Shown in pieces: positions 1-10,180 of a stretch of DNA of 64,000 nt (position 1 is its first letter; every line of letters begins with the position of its first letter). The stretch is from Solanum dulcamara (lineage: Eukaryota; Streptophyta; Magnoliopsida; Solanales; Solanaceae), in the NCBI RefSeq assembly GCF_947179165.1, contig NC_077245.1:52744286-52808285 (forward strand), written 5' to 3'. The notes beneath the pieces are model-generated. The model did no database searches, was not told where the DNA came from, and was given only the letters and a program-made list of their open reading frames with translations. The position numbers and the translations under genes are program-made.

Positions 1-2019
1 GTGACGGAAGAGAGTATGGGTTCATGGACGAAAGGAGTTTGATTTCACCTAAAGATCAAATTTAGAATCTATGAGTGACAACTCGAAGAAAGGGCCCCTC
101 CGTAGTCTGGAAAGTGAATCAAAGTGGATGGTCCTACCTTAGAAGCAAGGAGAGGGACCATAGAAAACAAATTGGCTTTTTTTTCTTTTTTCTATTTTTT
201 CGTTTTAGAATAGAGAAAGAGTAGAAACTAAGGGTACGCTCTGGTTGCAGCCACACGACCCCCCATTTCGTATAGTTAAAGGTTTTACGAAATAAAGATT
301 AAAAACCCTCTTTTGGTATCGTAGTTTTGGGCGAATTATTTGGAACTTATATTGCATCGTATTGTGGTATTCTTGTGTTGTATTGCTACTGGTTGTTGTG
401 TTTGTTGTGGCTGCTAAGGTTTGGGGGTAAAACGGAATTGTTGATAGGGCAAGTTATAGGGGAGGTGCTGCCGGATTTTCGTTAACCCCTTAACTAACTA
501 AAGAACTAGTCGAGAAGGCGAGCGAGCAAATGAGTTATGAATACTCGTAGGTAAACTAAGACGCTGGAAAAGCCTAAGGTTATTAATATTCGTATTGCTT
601 CCATGTTAAATAGGTTTGGAGGACGACAACGTGAACATGATTAAGAGAAGTCTGTAAGAGATATGTAAAGCCTATTCTTTCTCTTTATTTGGCATGTCTT
701 AGAGGTAAGTAAGACGCGATCTTTGAAGTAATTCCATTCCTAAGTGTCTCTTACTCACTTCTGGAGGTTGGACTTTTATAGTAGTTGAGCTACTTTCCTT
801 GAACCTTCTATATGCTAAGGACTTAATGAATATACGGAGTCCTAGTTGTAGGGCTAGTCCTAGTTGTAGGGCTATATGAAAACAAGTGCTCTGGAGTCCT
901 TAAGTTGTTAGCATTACTTTAGTACACGTCTAGGAACCCCAATATGCTAATTAATATAGCCCCTAATGACATTTTAGAGGGCGGCTAAGATGATTACACT
1001 ACTACTCAGGTCCTCAGACGATAGCTTAATCCACTTATACTATCGGGTCTCTGATAATGTTTAAAATTGCATATGGTTACTCACTACTCTACTCGTGCAT
1101 ACTGTAACCCTTCTACCACCGAGTCCCGGGCCAGGGTATGTAGACATGCGTAGTTTACTGCTTTATCCATTGAGTCCCTCACTAAAGGGCCGGGTACACT
1201 ATACGAGGACATGACAATGCAGTGACATAAAAAACTCACCGAGTCCCTCACTAGAGGGCTGGGTACGTATGTATATATATGATGATATGATGTAATAAGG
1301 TGGTGATGGCACCGGGCCTATGATGGTCCTACAGGTATGATTCACCGGATCCCTAAAAGGGCCGGCTATATTGTATAATTTGAGCATGCATGTTTTTACA
1401 ATTCACAGGCTACAGGTACAAGTTTCTTATATGATGTTCTATCCCCTGCTTCTATTTCAGATATGCTTCTAGTTATACTATGTTATGTTTTACATACTTA
1501 GTACATATGTCGTACTGACCCCCTTTCTTTGGGAGGCTGCGTTCATGCCCGCAGGTACAGATACACAATTTGGGAATCCGCCAGCGTTGGAGTTCCACTC
1601 AGCGGTCCAGAAGTGCTTCATTGTGCTGGAGTCTAGATTTTGGTACTAAACCCTGATGTATATATTTTTGTTCATGGGTACGGTGGGGGCCCTGTCCCGC
1701 CTTATGTTACTGTTCTTACTCTTAGAGGTCTGTAGATATATACGTGGGTTGTGTATGGGTTGTACAGGTATGTATGTACGGATTTGCTTATATGACTTAT
1801 GATTTGGGTGTTCCCTGTGTCGAACAGCCTTGTCGGCTCGCATGTATGTATGTTATGGAATGACCCTATATGTTATGACAGCCTGGTCGGCTTGTATATT
1901 TTCTTACCTGTTGGTGCGCTATGAGTCGAACAGGAAATGGGTTTACTTATAGTTGGCAGGGGTACACACGTGTGTCCAGTTCGGGCACCCGTCACGGCCT
2001 ACGGGGTAAGGTCGTGACA
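1..2019 (+). mobile_element. Ty3/gypsy-type LTR, 5' part outside window
   Basis: Non-coding sequence with the character of a long Solanaceae gypsy LTR. It contains several degenerate copies of a 'ccgagtccc ... gggccgggta' module (near 1117, 1170, 1238 and 1342) and ends in GGTCGTGACA at 2010-2019, the usual CA-terminated end of this LTR class. No tRNA-primer site (TGGTATCAGAGC-like) follows, so this is a 3' LTR or solo LTR, not a 5' LTR. The next base resumes the antisense pararetroviral reverse transcriptase at its catalytic motif, so the LTR lies in, or was joined to, the viral copy. The LTR start and any internal domains are not visible. Family assignment is from memory of motif style. Confidence 0.65.
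1117..1365 (+). repeat. degenerate repeats inside the gypsy LTR
   Basis: Four diverged copies of a module reading roughly 'accgagtccctcactaaagg gccgggtac' begin near 1117, 1170, 1238 and 1342. Spacing is irregular (about 50-105 bp). Such repeats are common in the U3 region of Solanaceae gypsy LTRs. No coding potential is seen. Confidence 0.5.
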
Positions 2020-2874
2020 ATCATCTACATAGACTAACACAAAGTTCTTATAGTCTCCAAACATATCATCCATTTTCCTTTAAAATATAAGAGGTGATAT
2101 CTTTAAACCAAAAGGCATGGCTAACCATTCAAAATGTCCCTCTGAACAAGTGAATGTTGTCCATTCTATGCTTTTTGGGTGCATTTTTACTTGCCAATAT
2201 CCAGATTTAAAATCGAACTTACTAAATAATTTTTTACCTTGTATCCTATTTATGAGTTCATTTTTGTCTGATAATTTATAAGCATCTGTTCTAGTATTAT
2301 CATTTAATCTTTTGTAATTTATTATCATTCTAGTTTTTCCTCTTACTTGCTCACTATGGTTTCTTACCATGAATGCAGCAGATCTATGTTTAGAAGTAGA
2401 TCTTCTTATTATTTCTAATTTTAATAGTTTTTTGATTTGTTTACTAAATTCCTATGTGTCTTCATTGTTTGCTTCTATAACTGTTGTTTTTATAGTGTAT
2501 TCTGGGTTAATTATATCTAGTTTACACATGATTTTATTACAGCCCCAATGTATTAAAGGTTTTTCACCAATTATTTCCATTTCATCTAATATTGCTATTA
2601 TATTATCTAAATCTTTGGGATTTTTTATTGTTCCTATTGTATTTATTCCTTTCTAGAAATTGTAAAATTCAGTTTCTACATTTATTAGTGTGTAATCTTT
2701 TTCTATATTGTCTAAGTATGATTGTTCTAAATAATCGTTATATTCTTCATACAGGTTTTGTGAAGAGGAACTTCCTCCCTTATCACCACATTCTTCACAA
2801 CATGGCTTTGTACTCTTTTTAGGGGTTTGTATGTCTTTAATTTGAGATCTTCCTTTTGTAGGAGGGTATATAGT
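2020..2874 (-). pseudogene. pararetroviral reverse transcriptase, truncated
   Basis: The open stretch 2080-2370 (minus) shows RT motifs typical of Caulimoviridae: a basic R-M-I-I-N-Y-K-R-L-N block, the F-S-K-F-D-F-K-S-G-Y-W catalytic-aspartate block and the A-M-P-F-G-L-K block. Continuing in a shifted frame to about 2030 gives the Y-V-D-D box, and the sequence stops there at the gypsy LTR end. The protease-RT linker and RT start (2370-2874) contain several stops. The remainder of RT and all of RNase H are missing, so the copy cannot encode a working polymerase. Confidence 0.85.
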
Positions 2875-3210
2875 TTATACTGGAGTATAAGTTGTATTTC
2901 TAAATAACAATATTCCATCTCTAGAAAACAAACAACTTCTATTATTTTGTATAAGAAAATGTAATCCTATTATTAAATCTGTTTTGATGTCTAAGTCTTT
3001 TTCCAGTATTTTATACATATTGTATATAGGCTTATAAAATTTGTTACATGTATTAATAAAACTTATTTGGGATTTTTCTATATAATGATTATAGAAATTA
3101 TAAGTTTCATCCATTTGTATTGATGATATAGGTTCTTTAAATATTTTTAATACTTTTGCTAGTAATATCTTTTTATTTATAAGATAACCTGTGCATCCTG
3201 TATCTACCAA
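2875..3210 (-). pseudogene. pararetroviral aspartic protease domain remnant
   Basis: A 111-codon open stretch begins with the D-T-G-C active-site signature of retropepsin-like proteases and has the hydrophobic D-L-I-I-G-L-H-F-L segment that follows in Caulimoviridae proteases. It belongs to the pol polyprotein, upstream of RT. The polyprotein frame is broken before and after this block. Enzymatic activity is not expected. Confidence 0.8.
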
Positions 3211-3434
3211 TGCTAAAGTTTCAATCTTTATGTCTTTAATCTTAATTCTAGCTAGTACTTTTACCGTTCTAAATTATTTGTCTTCGTTACATATAAGGCT
3301 GGTACTATTTTCTTCAACATTCATGAGTTCAGTTTCTATATTGTCTAGATGTATAGTTCCTTGTGTATAAGGTTCTTCTGTTTTGTGCTTTCCGATATAC
3401 TGGTAGGAATATGTGCTGAAAAACCTACTGGGTC

Positions 3435-3494
3435 CTAATGATATCTAGTTGAAGTTTCTAAATCTTTCTTATAATTTATGTCTTCTTCGCTCAT
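3435..3494 (-). pseudogene. pol polyprotein start, closed after about 20 codons
   Basis: An ATG at 3494-3492 (minus) overlaps the TGA that ends the coiled-coil reading frame (ATGA, 3494-3491). Coupled stop/start overlaps are common between adjacent ORFs in Caulimoviridae, which supports this as the original pol start. The frame hits a TAG at about 3435, and further stops lie before the protease domain. Confidence 0.55.
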
Positions 3495-3958
3495 GAAAGA
3501 TAGATCTGTTCAAGTCTGTTTATTATTATTTTTAAGTCTTTAATTTTTGTAGTTATATTTTCTATTTGTTCTGTAATTTTTGTTACTACTTTGGTATTTT
3601 TTATTTCTAATTCTTTAGATTTTTCTATAATTATTTTTACTAACTTTTCTATTTCTGTCTTTGTAGATATTTTTTCAAAATTAAATTTTGTGTTTAAATA
3701 TTGAATTTTCCTATCAATTTCTAACTGTTGAGATTTGAGAAAATCAAAGTTTTGTTCTAATTTAGTAAGTATCTTATTTTGTTTAATTATACTAATTTCT
3801 ACAGTTTTCAAGAGACGTATGACTATCTTATCTTTTATTTGAATGTTGTCACTAAGGTTGATAACTAAGTCTACTAAAGTATTATGATTTTTATCTTCAG
3901 AATGTAATACGTGTTCTCCTTGTGCAAAATTACACCTAATTGTATTAGTTTTATGCAA
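3491..3958 (-). pseudogene. pararetroviral coiled-coil protein remnant
   Basis: This 155-codon stretch is rich in K, I, E and L with heptad-like spacing over most of its length, predicting a long coiled coil. It sits directly upstream of, and overlaps by ATGA, the pol frame, the position of the small virion-associated or ORF2-type protein in related viruses. The same protein continues upstream through the left inverted-repeat arm (to about 4259) after a frameshift near 4036-4040. That frameshift is shared by both arms, so it predates the duplication. The exact viral counterpart was not identified. Confidence 0.55.
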
Positions 3959-4259
3959 AACTATGTATTTCTTTTCAGGATGTATTCTTAGATCTAAGTA
4001 TTCAACGTGTCTTAATGAATCTATTTTGTTTATCTTAATGAGTTAACTTTCCAGAGTACTTCGTATAATTCTACTCTATAGGTACTAAATCTAATATCTG
4101 CTTGCACTTTAGTAATTTCTCTAAGTAGCTCTGCTCTCAGCTTAGTTTGTTCTTTGTATATAGCTTCTGTTGTATATGATTGTATTTGAAACACTAATTT
4201 ATCTAATTGATCATTTAACCAGGCAAGGTTCTTTTTAAGTTCTGCTCTAAATTTTCTTT
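3875..4259 (-). repeat. left arm of 385-bp inverted repeat in the EPRV
   Basis: This arm is in the native (antisense) orientation of the viral insertion. Its reverse complement aligns without gaps to 4282-4666. By hand count there are 12 mismatches in 385 bp (about 97% identity), and the two arms are separated by only 22 bp. A transcript crossing the site could fold into a long, nearly perfect hairpin. Confidence 0.95.
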
Positions 4260-4281
4260 TAACAAAATTGGATACACCAAG

Positions 4282-4666
4282 AAAGAAAATTTAGAGCAGA
4301 ACTTAAAAAGAACTTTGCTTGGTTAAATGATCAATTAGATAAATCAGTGTTTCAAATACAATCATATACGACATAAGCTATATACAAAGAACAAACTGAG
4401 CTGAGAGCAGAGCTACTTAGAGAAATTACTGAAGTGCAAGCAGATATTAGATTTAGTACCTATAGAGTAGAATTATCCGAAGTACTCTGGAAAGTTAACT
4501 CATTAGGATAAACAAAATAGATTCATTAAGCCACGTTGAATACTTAGATCTAAGAATACATCCTGAAAAGAAATACAGAGTTTTGCATAAAACTAATACA
4601 ATTAGGTGTAATTTTGCACAAGGAGAACACGTATTATATTCTGAAGATAAAAATCATAATACTTTA
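4282..4666 (+). repeat. right arm of 385-bp inverted repeat in the EPRV
   Basis: This is an inverted copy of 3875-4259, placed between the coat-protein remnant and the coiled-coil remnant. It starts at AAAGAAAATTTAGAGCAG and ends at CATAATACTTTA, where similarity stops abruptly on both arms. Eight of the twelve differences between arms are transitions. Confidence 0.95.
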
Positions 4667-5430
4667 ATTGTAAGTCTTCAAGATTTAACATTCCTCTTTT
4701 TAATCCTATTTCATTTATGAAATTATCCTCTTCAGAATCAGAGGACTCTGATTGAGTTTTATCTGCTACTTCAATACTTACTATAGAATATATACTCTCT
4801 GTGTCTGACATATATTCATCTACATTTAGTAAAGTTTCTTGCAGCTTTTCAACTAATTGAGAGTTTCTAATTTTACTATTGTTTCTTTTAGGACTTGTAT
4901 TAGCTAAATATTCTATACTTCCACGTGTATAACATTCTAATTTATTTTTGTAGTTTCTATCATTTCTATATTTTCTAACATGTCTATCCATATTCATGTA
5001 CGGTTTTTTAGCTGAGGATCTTTTTAAGTAATACTTTTTACTTTTGTATGGCATCTGATTATATGATGATCGTTTTTTATATTTTTTCTGTTTACGTGGT
5101 TCTTTATCATAGATTTGAGTTGTATAAATTACAGATTTACAGAAATTCATTTCATTTTGTTTGAGATGTTTTTGTATATTTGTACATTTAAGGAACTTAT
5201 AGGTCTCCTCTAACTAGTCGTTCTTGTCTAAACCAATAATATGTGTTATCTATGCTATTTATAGTCTCTACTATTTTTAGATAATCTTCTAAAGACTTTT
5301 TTAATCATTCAGCTGTCTGTTTTATCTTATATTCACGATATAATAACCAATATCTAGATCTTATGTCTCTGTATGCAGGATGTTTTTTCATAAATTTTTT
5401 GGTCGTGCTCATTCTTGAAGTTGTTTAACA
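4667..5430 (-). pseudogene. pararetroviral coat-protein C-terminal region, degraded
   Basis: The longest open stretch starts at 5150 (minus) and is very rich in K, R and Y. It then shows a zinc-knuckle-like array spaced C-x2-R-x4-Y-x4-S, where the family has C-C-H-C, so three of four metal ligands are lost. An acidic S/E/D-rich tail follows. Upstream to about 5430 more coat-protein-like sequence is visible with stops. The frame runs into the inverted repeat at 4666, so the true C-terminus is replaced. A basic domain, knuckle and acidic tail together fit a Caulimoviridae capsid protein. Confidence 0.7.
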
Positions 5431-5449
5431 AATCTATATTCTAGTCTAG

Positions 5450-5516
<67 letters not shown>
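5450..5516. repeat. (TA)n microsatellite
   Basis: A nearly pure AT dinucleotide run with one interruption near 5491. It marks the outer edge of the pararetroviral remnant. Confidence 0.95.
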
Positions 5517-5689
5517 AGGGAATAACTTAGTAGCTTTTGATCATGCTGCTTGCTTAAGCGTCTTTCGGTAGTCCTGTCTGCTTCACCTACTTAAAGCAGG
5601 TAGCTGATCATTGACATATCTACTTATATTCATTTTTATATATTTTTATATTTATTTATTTATTACTCTTTTGGAATATGTTATATATT

Positions 5690-6960
5690 AAAAAATTAAG
5701 TGCGAAATATTATAAATTACAGTGATTAGAAATTTCAAAATTTTATGTAAAAAGTACTATAAATTACAATAATTAGCAACTTAAATTGGGACGGAGTAAG
5801 TAACATATACTATTTGAAATGATGTAAAAGGTATAATAAATCACAATAATTACCAACTTAAAAATTTAAAAGACATAGATAAAATCTAAATGGTTTTTGA
5901 AATTTTATTAGTGCCACATCAATTGGGATAGAGAGAGTAACATACATTATTTGAAATTTATGTAAAAGATACTATAAACCACAATAATTAATAATCTAAA
6001 ATATTTAAAATATTGGATCATCACATGTTGCTCCCTAGCTGGTCCTGCAGATCCTGAGCAGCAACTTCCAGCTACATGCAACACTTCACTGAGCTGCATC
6101 AAAGTGAAGCCATGCACTTGCACACCTCAGACCTGCAACTACACCAATGCTGATGCAAGTGAGCCTCCAACAACATACATCAACATTCAACAACAGCTTC
6201 TAGCAACCTCCAGAGCTGCAGACCTACAGCAGCCCTCATGCACTTCACCATTTCTCTTATCTCTGAGCTGTTGTTAGCTATACATGGCTATACATAGTTG
6301 CATGATACACTCTAGTCATGGACAATCTCGATATGACAAGACTAAAAAGGACAAAAATGAAAAGAACCTTCTCGACCCATGCAAAATAGAAGTTCCGTAT
6401 ACTTGTTCTTCTTCAATTTAGCTATGTGTGATACGTAGCTTATTTGAATAGGACTAGTGTAGGTTACTTTTTGTATTCTCATGGAAGGGGAGAGTCTCCC
6501 TTATTTATGTTTTTTCTTAGTCGCATTGTATCGGGAGGAGTCCTCTCATAGGTTTACCGTTTTTCTAGTTATTAGATAGCACCTGTTTTGTATCGGGGAT
6601 GAGTTAGCCGATCTTAGTAGGTTAGCCGACTTATGAACCAACTTAGGATCGGAGGTAAGGTCTTATGTCCCCCTCCTTGTATCTTTTTATTTTCATGTAT
6701 AATAAAGCTTGGGGGTGATGCTCAACCCCTGACTGTGCACGAGAGGTGGGAGCCTTGCATAGGTTCTGTTCCCATAAAAAACTAATTTAAAGACAAATAA
6801 AATTTTGATGCAACATAAAATGGAACAAAGTAAATAATATGTATTAATTAAAATGACATAAAAAGTATAAATCATAATAATTATCAATTTAAAAATTTTA
6901 AAAACATAAAAAAATAATTTTTAATATTATATAAATCGAGAGAAAAAATAATATATATTG
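5690..6960. repeat. degenerate AT-rich tandem units split by an insertion
   Basis: Diverged copies of a module such as 'atgtaaaaggtataataaat cacaataatta' recur near 5740, 5821, 5955 and 6832. Copies end with Stowaway-like 'gggacggagtaagtaacata' or 'gggatagagagagtaacata' strings (near 5790 and 5930), suggesting stacked MITE ends. The block 6017-6780 interrupts the series. No coding sequence is present. Confidence 0.5.
6017..6780 (+). mobile_element. possible solo LTR or retroelement 3' end
   Basis: This roughly 0.76-kb block is less AT-rich than its surroundings and separates two parts of the degenerate repeat. It has no ORF of note. It carries an AATAAA-like signal near 6700 and ends with a sequence resembling retroelement 3' ends ('gggagccttgcataggttc'). 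The boundaries TGTTGC...CCCA could be LTR-like, but no target duplication was found. Identity is uncertain. Confidence 0.3.
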
Positions 6961-9189
6961 GGCCCATGCTAGCACAGACTCGGTAAAATTACTAGGAAAA
7001 ACACTTTTTAATAAATAATTACTGATTTTAGCGATACTTTTTATTTATTACCATTTATAATAATATATAACAATATTATGATATATCTACTATGTATTAA
7101 AAGTGAATTATGCATACAATATAAATGTATTATAAGTGTTTTAAAATATATTATACTTGTTTGGTAAGAAATTGACACAATGTATTATAAGTGTATTAAA
7201 GTATGTGATAAATTAAGTATCCATGAATAAAACTTGTATTATATGAGTTTTATAAATTATTCTCGCTAATATGTATTAAAATTATATTATAATTGTATTA
7301 TAAGTGTTCAGTGAAAAAAAATATTATTGCTATAAATAATAAATATTTTCTTAATGTTTTACATTTATGTAAATTTCCCCACAGACTCTTATGACTAGTA
7401 TATAGTTATATAGAAGAAGTAAATTTAAAAGTAAATAAAAGAAAACAATTAGATAAATTGATAAAGTATTTTCATTGTTGTTGTTGTAAATGTTTTTTAA
7501 GAAAACTCCAAAGTCCATCGTTAATCCTCACACCACCCCCAAGTCACCGGCGGCGGGCAACCGAATCCATTGCTTGAAGGTAAACTTTTCTCCATCCCCC
7601 CCCCCCCCCCAAATCTTTTTGCTTCCATGGCTGGAGGTCCAAGCGTTATACTTTACTTGCTTCGTGATTTCGTTTATACATTTGAGAACTGTATCAAAAT
7701 CTCAATTACTGAGGATTATTTATCAAGATTTGGTTACCATTTTGTAAGAAGGTTTTGGTTTAACAATTTAAATTCCCCCAAAAATGAAATCCAAGGGATC
7801 AGTCGGTTATTGAAGAAGTAGAACACGCTTCGATTGGCTGATTTTGTAGTTATACGGGTGCGATTTACATTAAAATAGGCAGAAGTTTTTGTAATTTTTT
7901 GGTAGAAAGAAGTTGCAATTCTTGTTGATGTTCTAAGCTATCATTGGGTATCTAAAGAAGTTGAATTCAAGCTTTAATTTTGTATTTTAAACCAAGTATG
8001 CTGCTAGAACCCCGGGGCCCGACACAGAGCAAAGATGAAAGATGATTCAGAGGTATTGAATGGACATTTGCCATCCTAACTCTCCGACTCCTACCCAGTT
8101 TTGGGTTAGTGGAGCAAGAGAAATAAGTTAAAGGAAACCCCTCTCCAATGGCCCAAAAATAAGATATTCAATGTAGAATCAGAATAGTTGTTATATTCCT
8201 ACCCTGTTTCCTTCTCTCTTTGTCTAAAAAGAATGAATCAGAAAATATATATCTGATGTTGCGCCTGGAGCTAAGAGTAGTTACCATACACTATTTTATG
8301 CCAAAATACCTTCTGAGAAAAGTTCTATTGGTCGTGCTGTACCTAATTCATCTCATGAATAGTATGTTTTTGTCCATTGTTCATAGTTGATATTCATTGT
8401 TCTATCAAAAATAGAAAATTACTTTTGTATCATTAAGTTCTTTTCTTTTCTGATTCTTGTTAGATTATTTATTACTCCTTTAGTTTTGAACTATAGATTT
8501 ATCAGCAGTTTTTGTGCACCTTCTTGCCCACAATTGTTATAGTTGAACCTCTTTCTCTAATCCCTTCTCATGTTGACTATATCTGCTGGTGAAGTGTTCA
8601 TTTCTATTGCAGTTGTGAATTAATGATCGTCTAAAGGTTGATCATCTTCAATACCATGGTTTTTTCTGTGGAAGGTTAGTCTTCACTGTTTTGCATGTGT
8701 ATTTCACAGATGTAAATGCCATCTTAAGATAAAAAAATGTTACCTAAAAAACAAAAGGAAAAGGAAGATAAGAAAAGAAAGAAGTAAATGGTGCTCTAGC
8801 CAAGTGCCACAGATTCCCATGGTTCTTTCTTCTCCTATTTTTTTCTTAATGTTTTTTCTATATTAAATCAGCTTAGGAGCCCTTTTTTTGATAGGTGGAC
8901 TTTATGTGTCTTTGACACAGGATGTTGGTTATCTTTTGTAAAGAGAAAAAATCATTTGTGATTGTGTTTTGCTAATTTAAAGTTGCATTCTTGTACTCTG
9001 GACTTGTGTCATGGTTCCATTTTTCTTTATTTGTAATTTTTTTCTGTAATAAATTGAGCAGACAAGCCCTTTTGCATTTTGCTACTTAAGAGTTGTATTT
9101 TTGCTCATTGGAGCCCATTATTCAACTTTCAGGATTCCTTTGTTTATAATGTTAAGGGAAGGGAAGGAAAGGAAGGGAGAGGAAAACAC
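6961..9189. other. AT-rich intergenic stretch without a supported gene
   Basis: 7020-7330 has many 'tgtattataagtgtatt'-like repeats. 7597-7610 is a C homopolymer. 7627-7821 is an ATG-started 64-codon open stretch (starting M-A-G-G-P) that matches no family I recognise and has no visible promoter or splice context. The rest is non-coding in all frames. A transcribed non-coding or UTR origin cannot be excluded. Confidence 0.4.
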
Positions 9190-9403
9190 CCAAGGGTGTG
9201 GCCTAGATGTTAATGAAGTGGGCTGAGAGCCATGAGGTCTTAGCTTCAAATTCCAGTAGAGGCAAAAATACTAGGTGATTTCTTCCCACATGTCCTATCC
9301 TTGGTAGATAGAGTTACTTGGTAGGCTGGTGGGAGGTGATAGATATCTATGGAATTAGTCAAGGTGCCATAAGTTGTTCCGGACACCATGATTATTAAAA
9401 AAA
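9190..9403 (+). mobile_element. SolS-like SINE
   Basis: Begins 'gggtgtggcctagatgttaa' with a tRNA-like head that includes a box-B-like 'cttcaaattccag', followed by the SolS-type body (tcctatccttggtagatagagttac, tggtgggaggt, ccggacaccatgattat) and a short A tail at 9397-9403. Purine-rich flanks (ggaaggaaa...) on both sides could be the target duplication, but low complexity prevents a firm call. Amplified by LINE enzymes in trans. The 3' body matches the truncated SINE at 29960-30093. Confidence 0.75.
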
Positions 9404-9469
9404 GGAAGGAAAAGGAAAGAGGATGGTGGTGAGCTTTTTTTTTTAAAACTAGTAAATTTGTATATATAT

Positions 9470-10180
9470 GTTAGAATCCGAATATTACAAGGGCCTAATA
9501 TTTACAAAGTACTACCTACATCTATGATTCTATGATGCTATGTCTATAGTGAGTCTAAAACATCAATAATAGAGACATGATCATTAGAAAGTAACTAATT
9601 ACACCAAAAACATAGTAGCAAGATGCAATTGAGCTTAATCTGTTGCATACTATTCTCTATGCTCTCAAAACACCTAGAATTCCTCCGCTTCCATACTGTC
9701 CCAAATGCTTGCTGGGACTATCCTCCACCTGAGCTTGTTCCCAGCTTGTTTAGGCCTATGTAATCTTCCCAGTCATGCTCCATGCTATTCCTTTGAGGTT
9801 CAAAAACAATCTCCATAGTTGTCCTGTGATTCTACAATGTAAGAATAAATGATTCACAGTCTCTGCCTGCTCCCCACACAAGAAGCACCTGGGCATAAAA
9901 TTATCCCCCTTTTCATTAGGTTCTCTTGGGTAAGCACTGCCTCGTTTGCCAGAAGCCACACAAAGCATGCCACTTTATATGGTATTTTGGTTTTCCATGG
10001 CCCTGCTGGTTGTGGTTGTTCATTTTCCAATATGCTTTACTCACTTTGTATGTTCCTTTCTTCTCCTTGCCACCATAGTTCATGGACGGTGGTGAATTTT
10101 GAACACAGAACTACTGTGTTTTAGATTCCCTCTCCTTTTCTTTCCTTGTAGATCCTTCTATGACATCTTCAATTTCAGAA
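9470..10180 (-). mobile_element. 5'-truncated L1 LINE, 3' end only
   Basis: Antisense reading gives the zinc-ribbon domain (zf-RVT) that ends plant L1 ORF2 proteins: C-F-L-C-G-E at about 9894-9877, then N-H-L-F-L-H-C at about 9853-9833 (minus). The C-terminal tail continues with frameshifts to about 9520. The RT and endonuclease are absent, as expected for a 5'-truncated insertion. Stops are present. Confidence 0.75.

Larger units (their letters stand above)
2020..5430 (-). mobile_element. endogenous pararetrovirus (Caulimoviridae) fragment
   Basis: Antisense remnants occur in viral order: coat-protein C-terminal region with a damaged zinc knuckle (about 5430-4667), a coiled-coil protein (3958-3491), an aspartic protease (3210-2875) and a reverse transcriptase (about 2650-2020). 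The protease-RT arrangement, lack of integrase and coat-protein style indicate Caulimoviridae, most like the solendovirus/EPRV group known in Solanaceae nuclear genomes (group placement is inference). All reading frames carry stops or frameshifts. RNase H and movement protein are absent. The coat-protein and coiled-coil parts are separated by an inverted copy of viral sequence (4282-4666), so the locus is rearranged. An AT dinucleotide tract lies at its 5' (right) edge, a setting often seen for such insertions. Confidence 0.85.

Noticed and set aside
5450..5516. CRISPR-like or regularly spaced repeat
   Set aside because: Simple TA microsatellite. No CRISPR array is expected or seen in this plant DNA.
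7627..7821. Possible small protein gene
   Set aside because: A 64-codon open frame with no recognised homology, promoter or splice evidence. Mentioned only in the intergenic entry.
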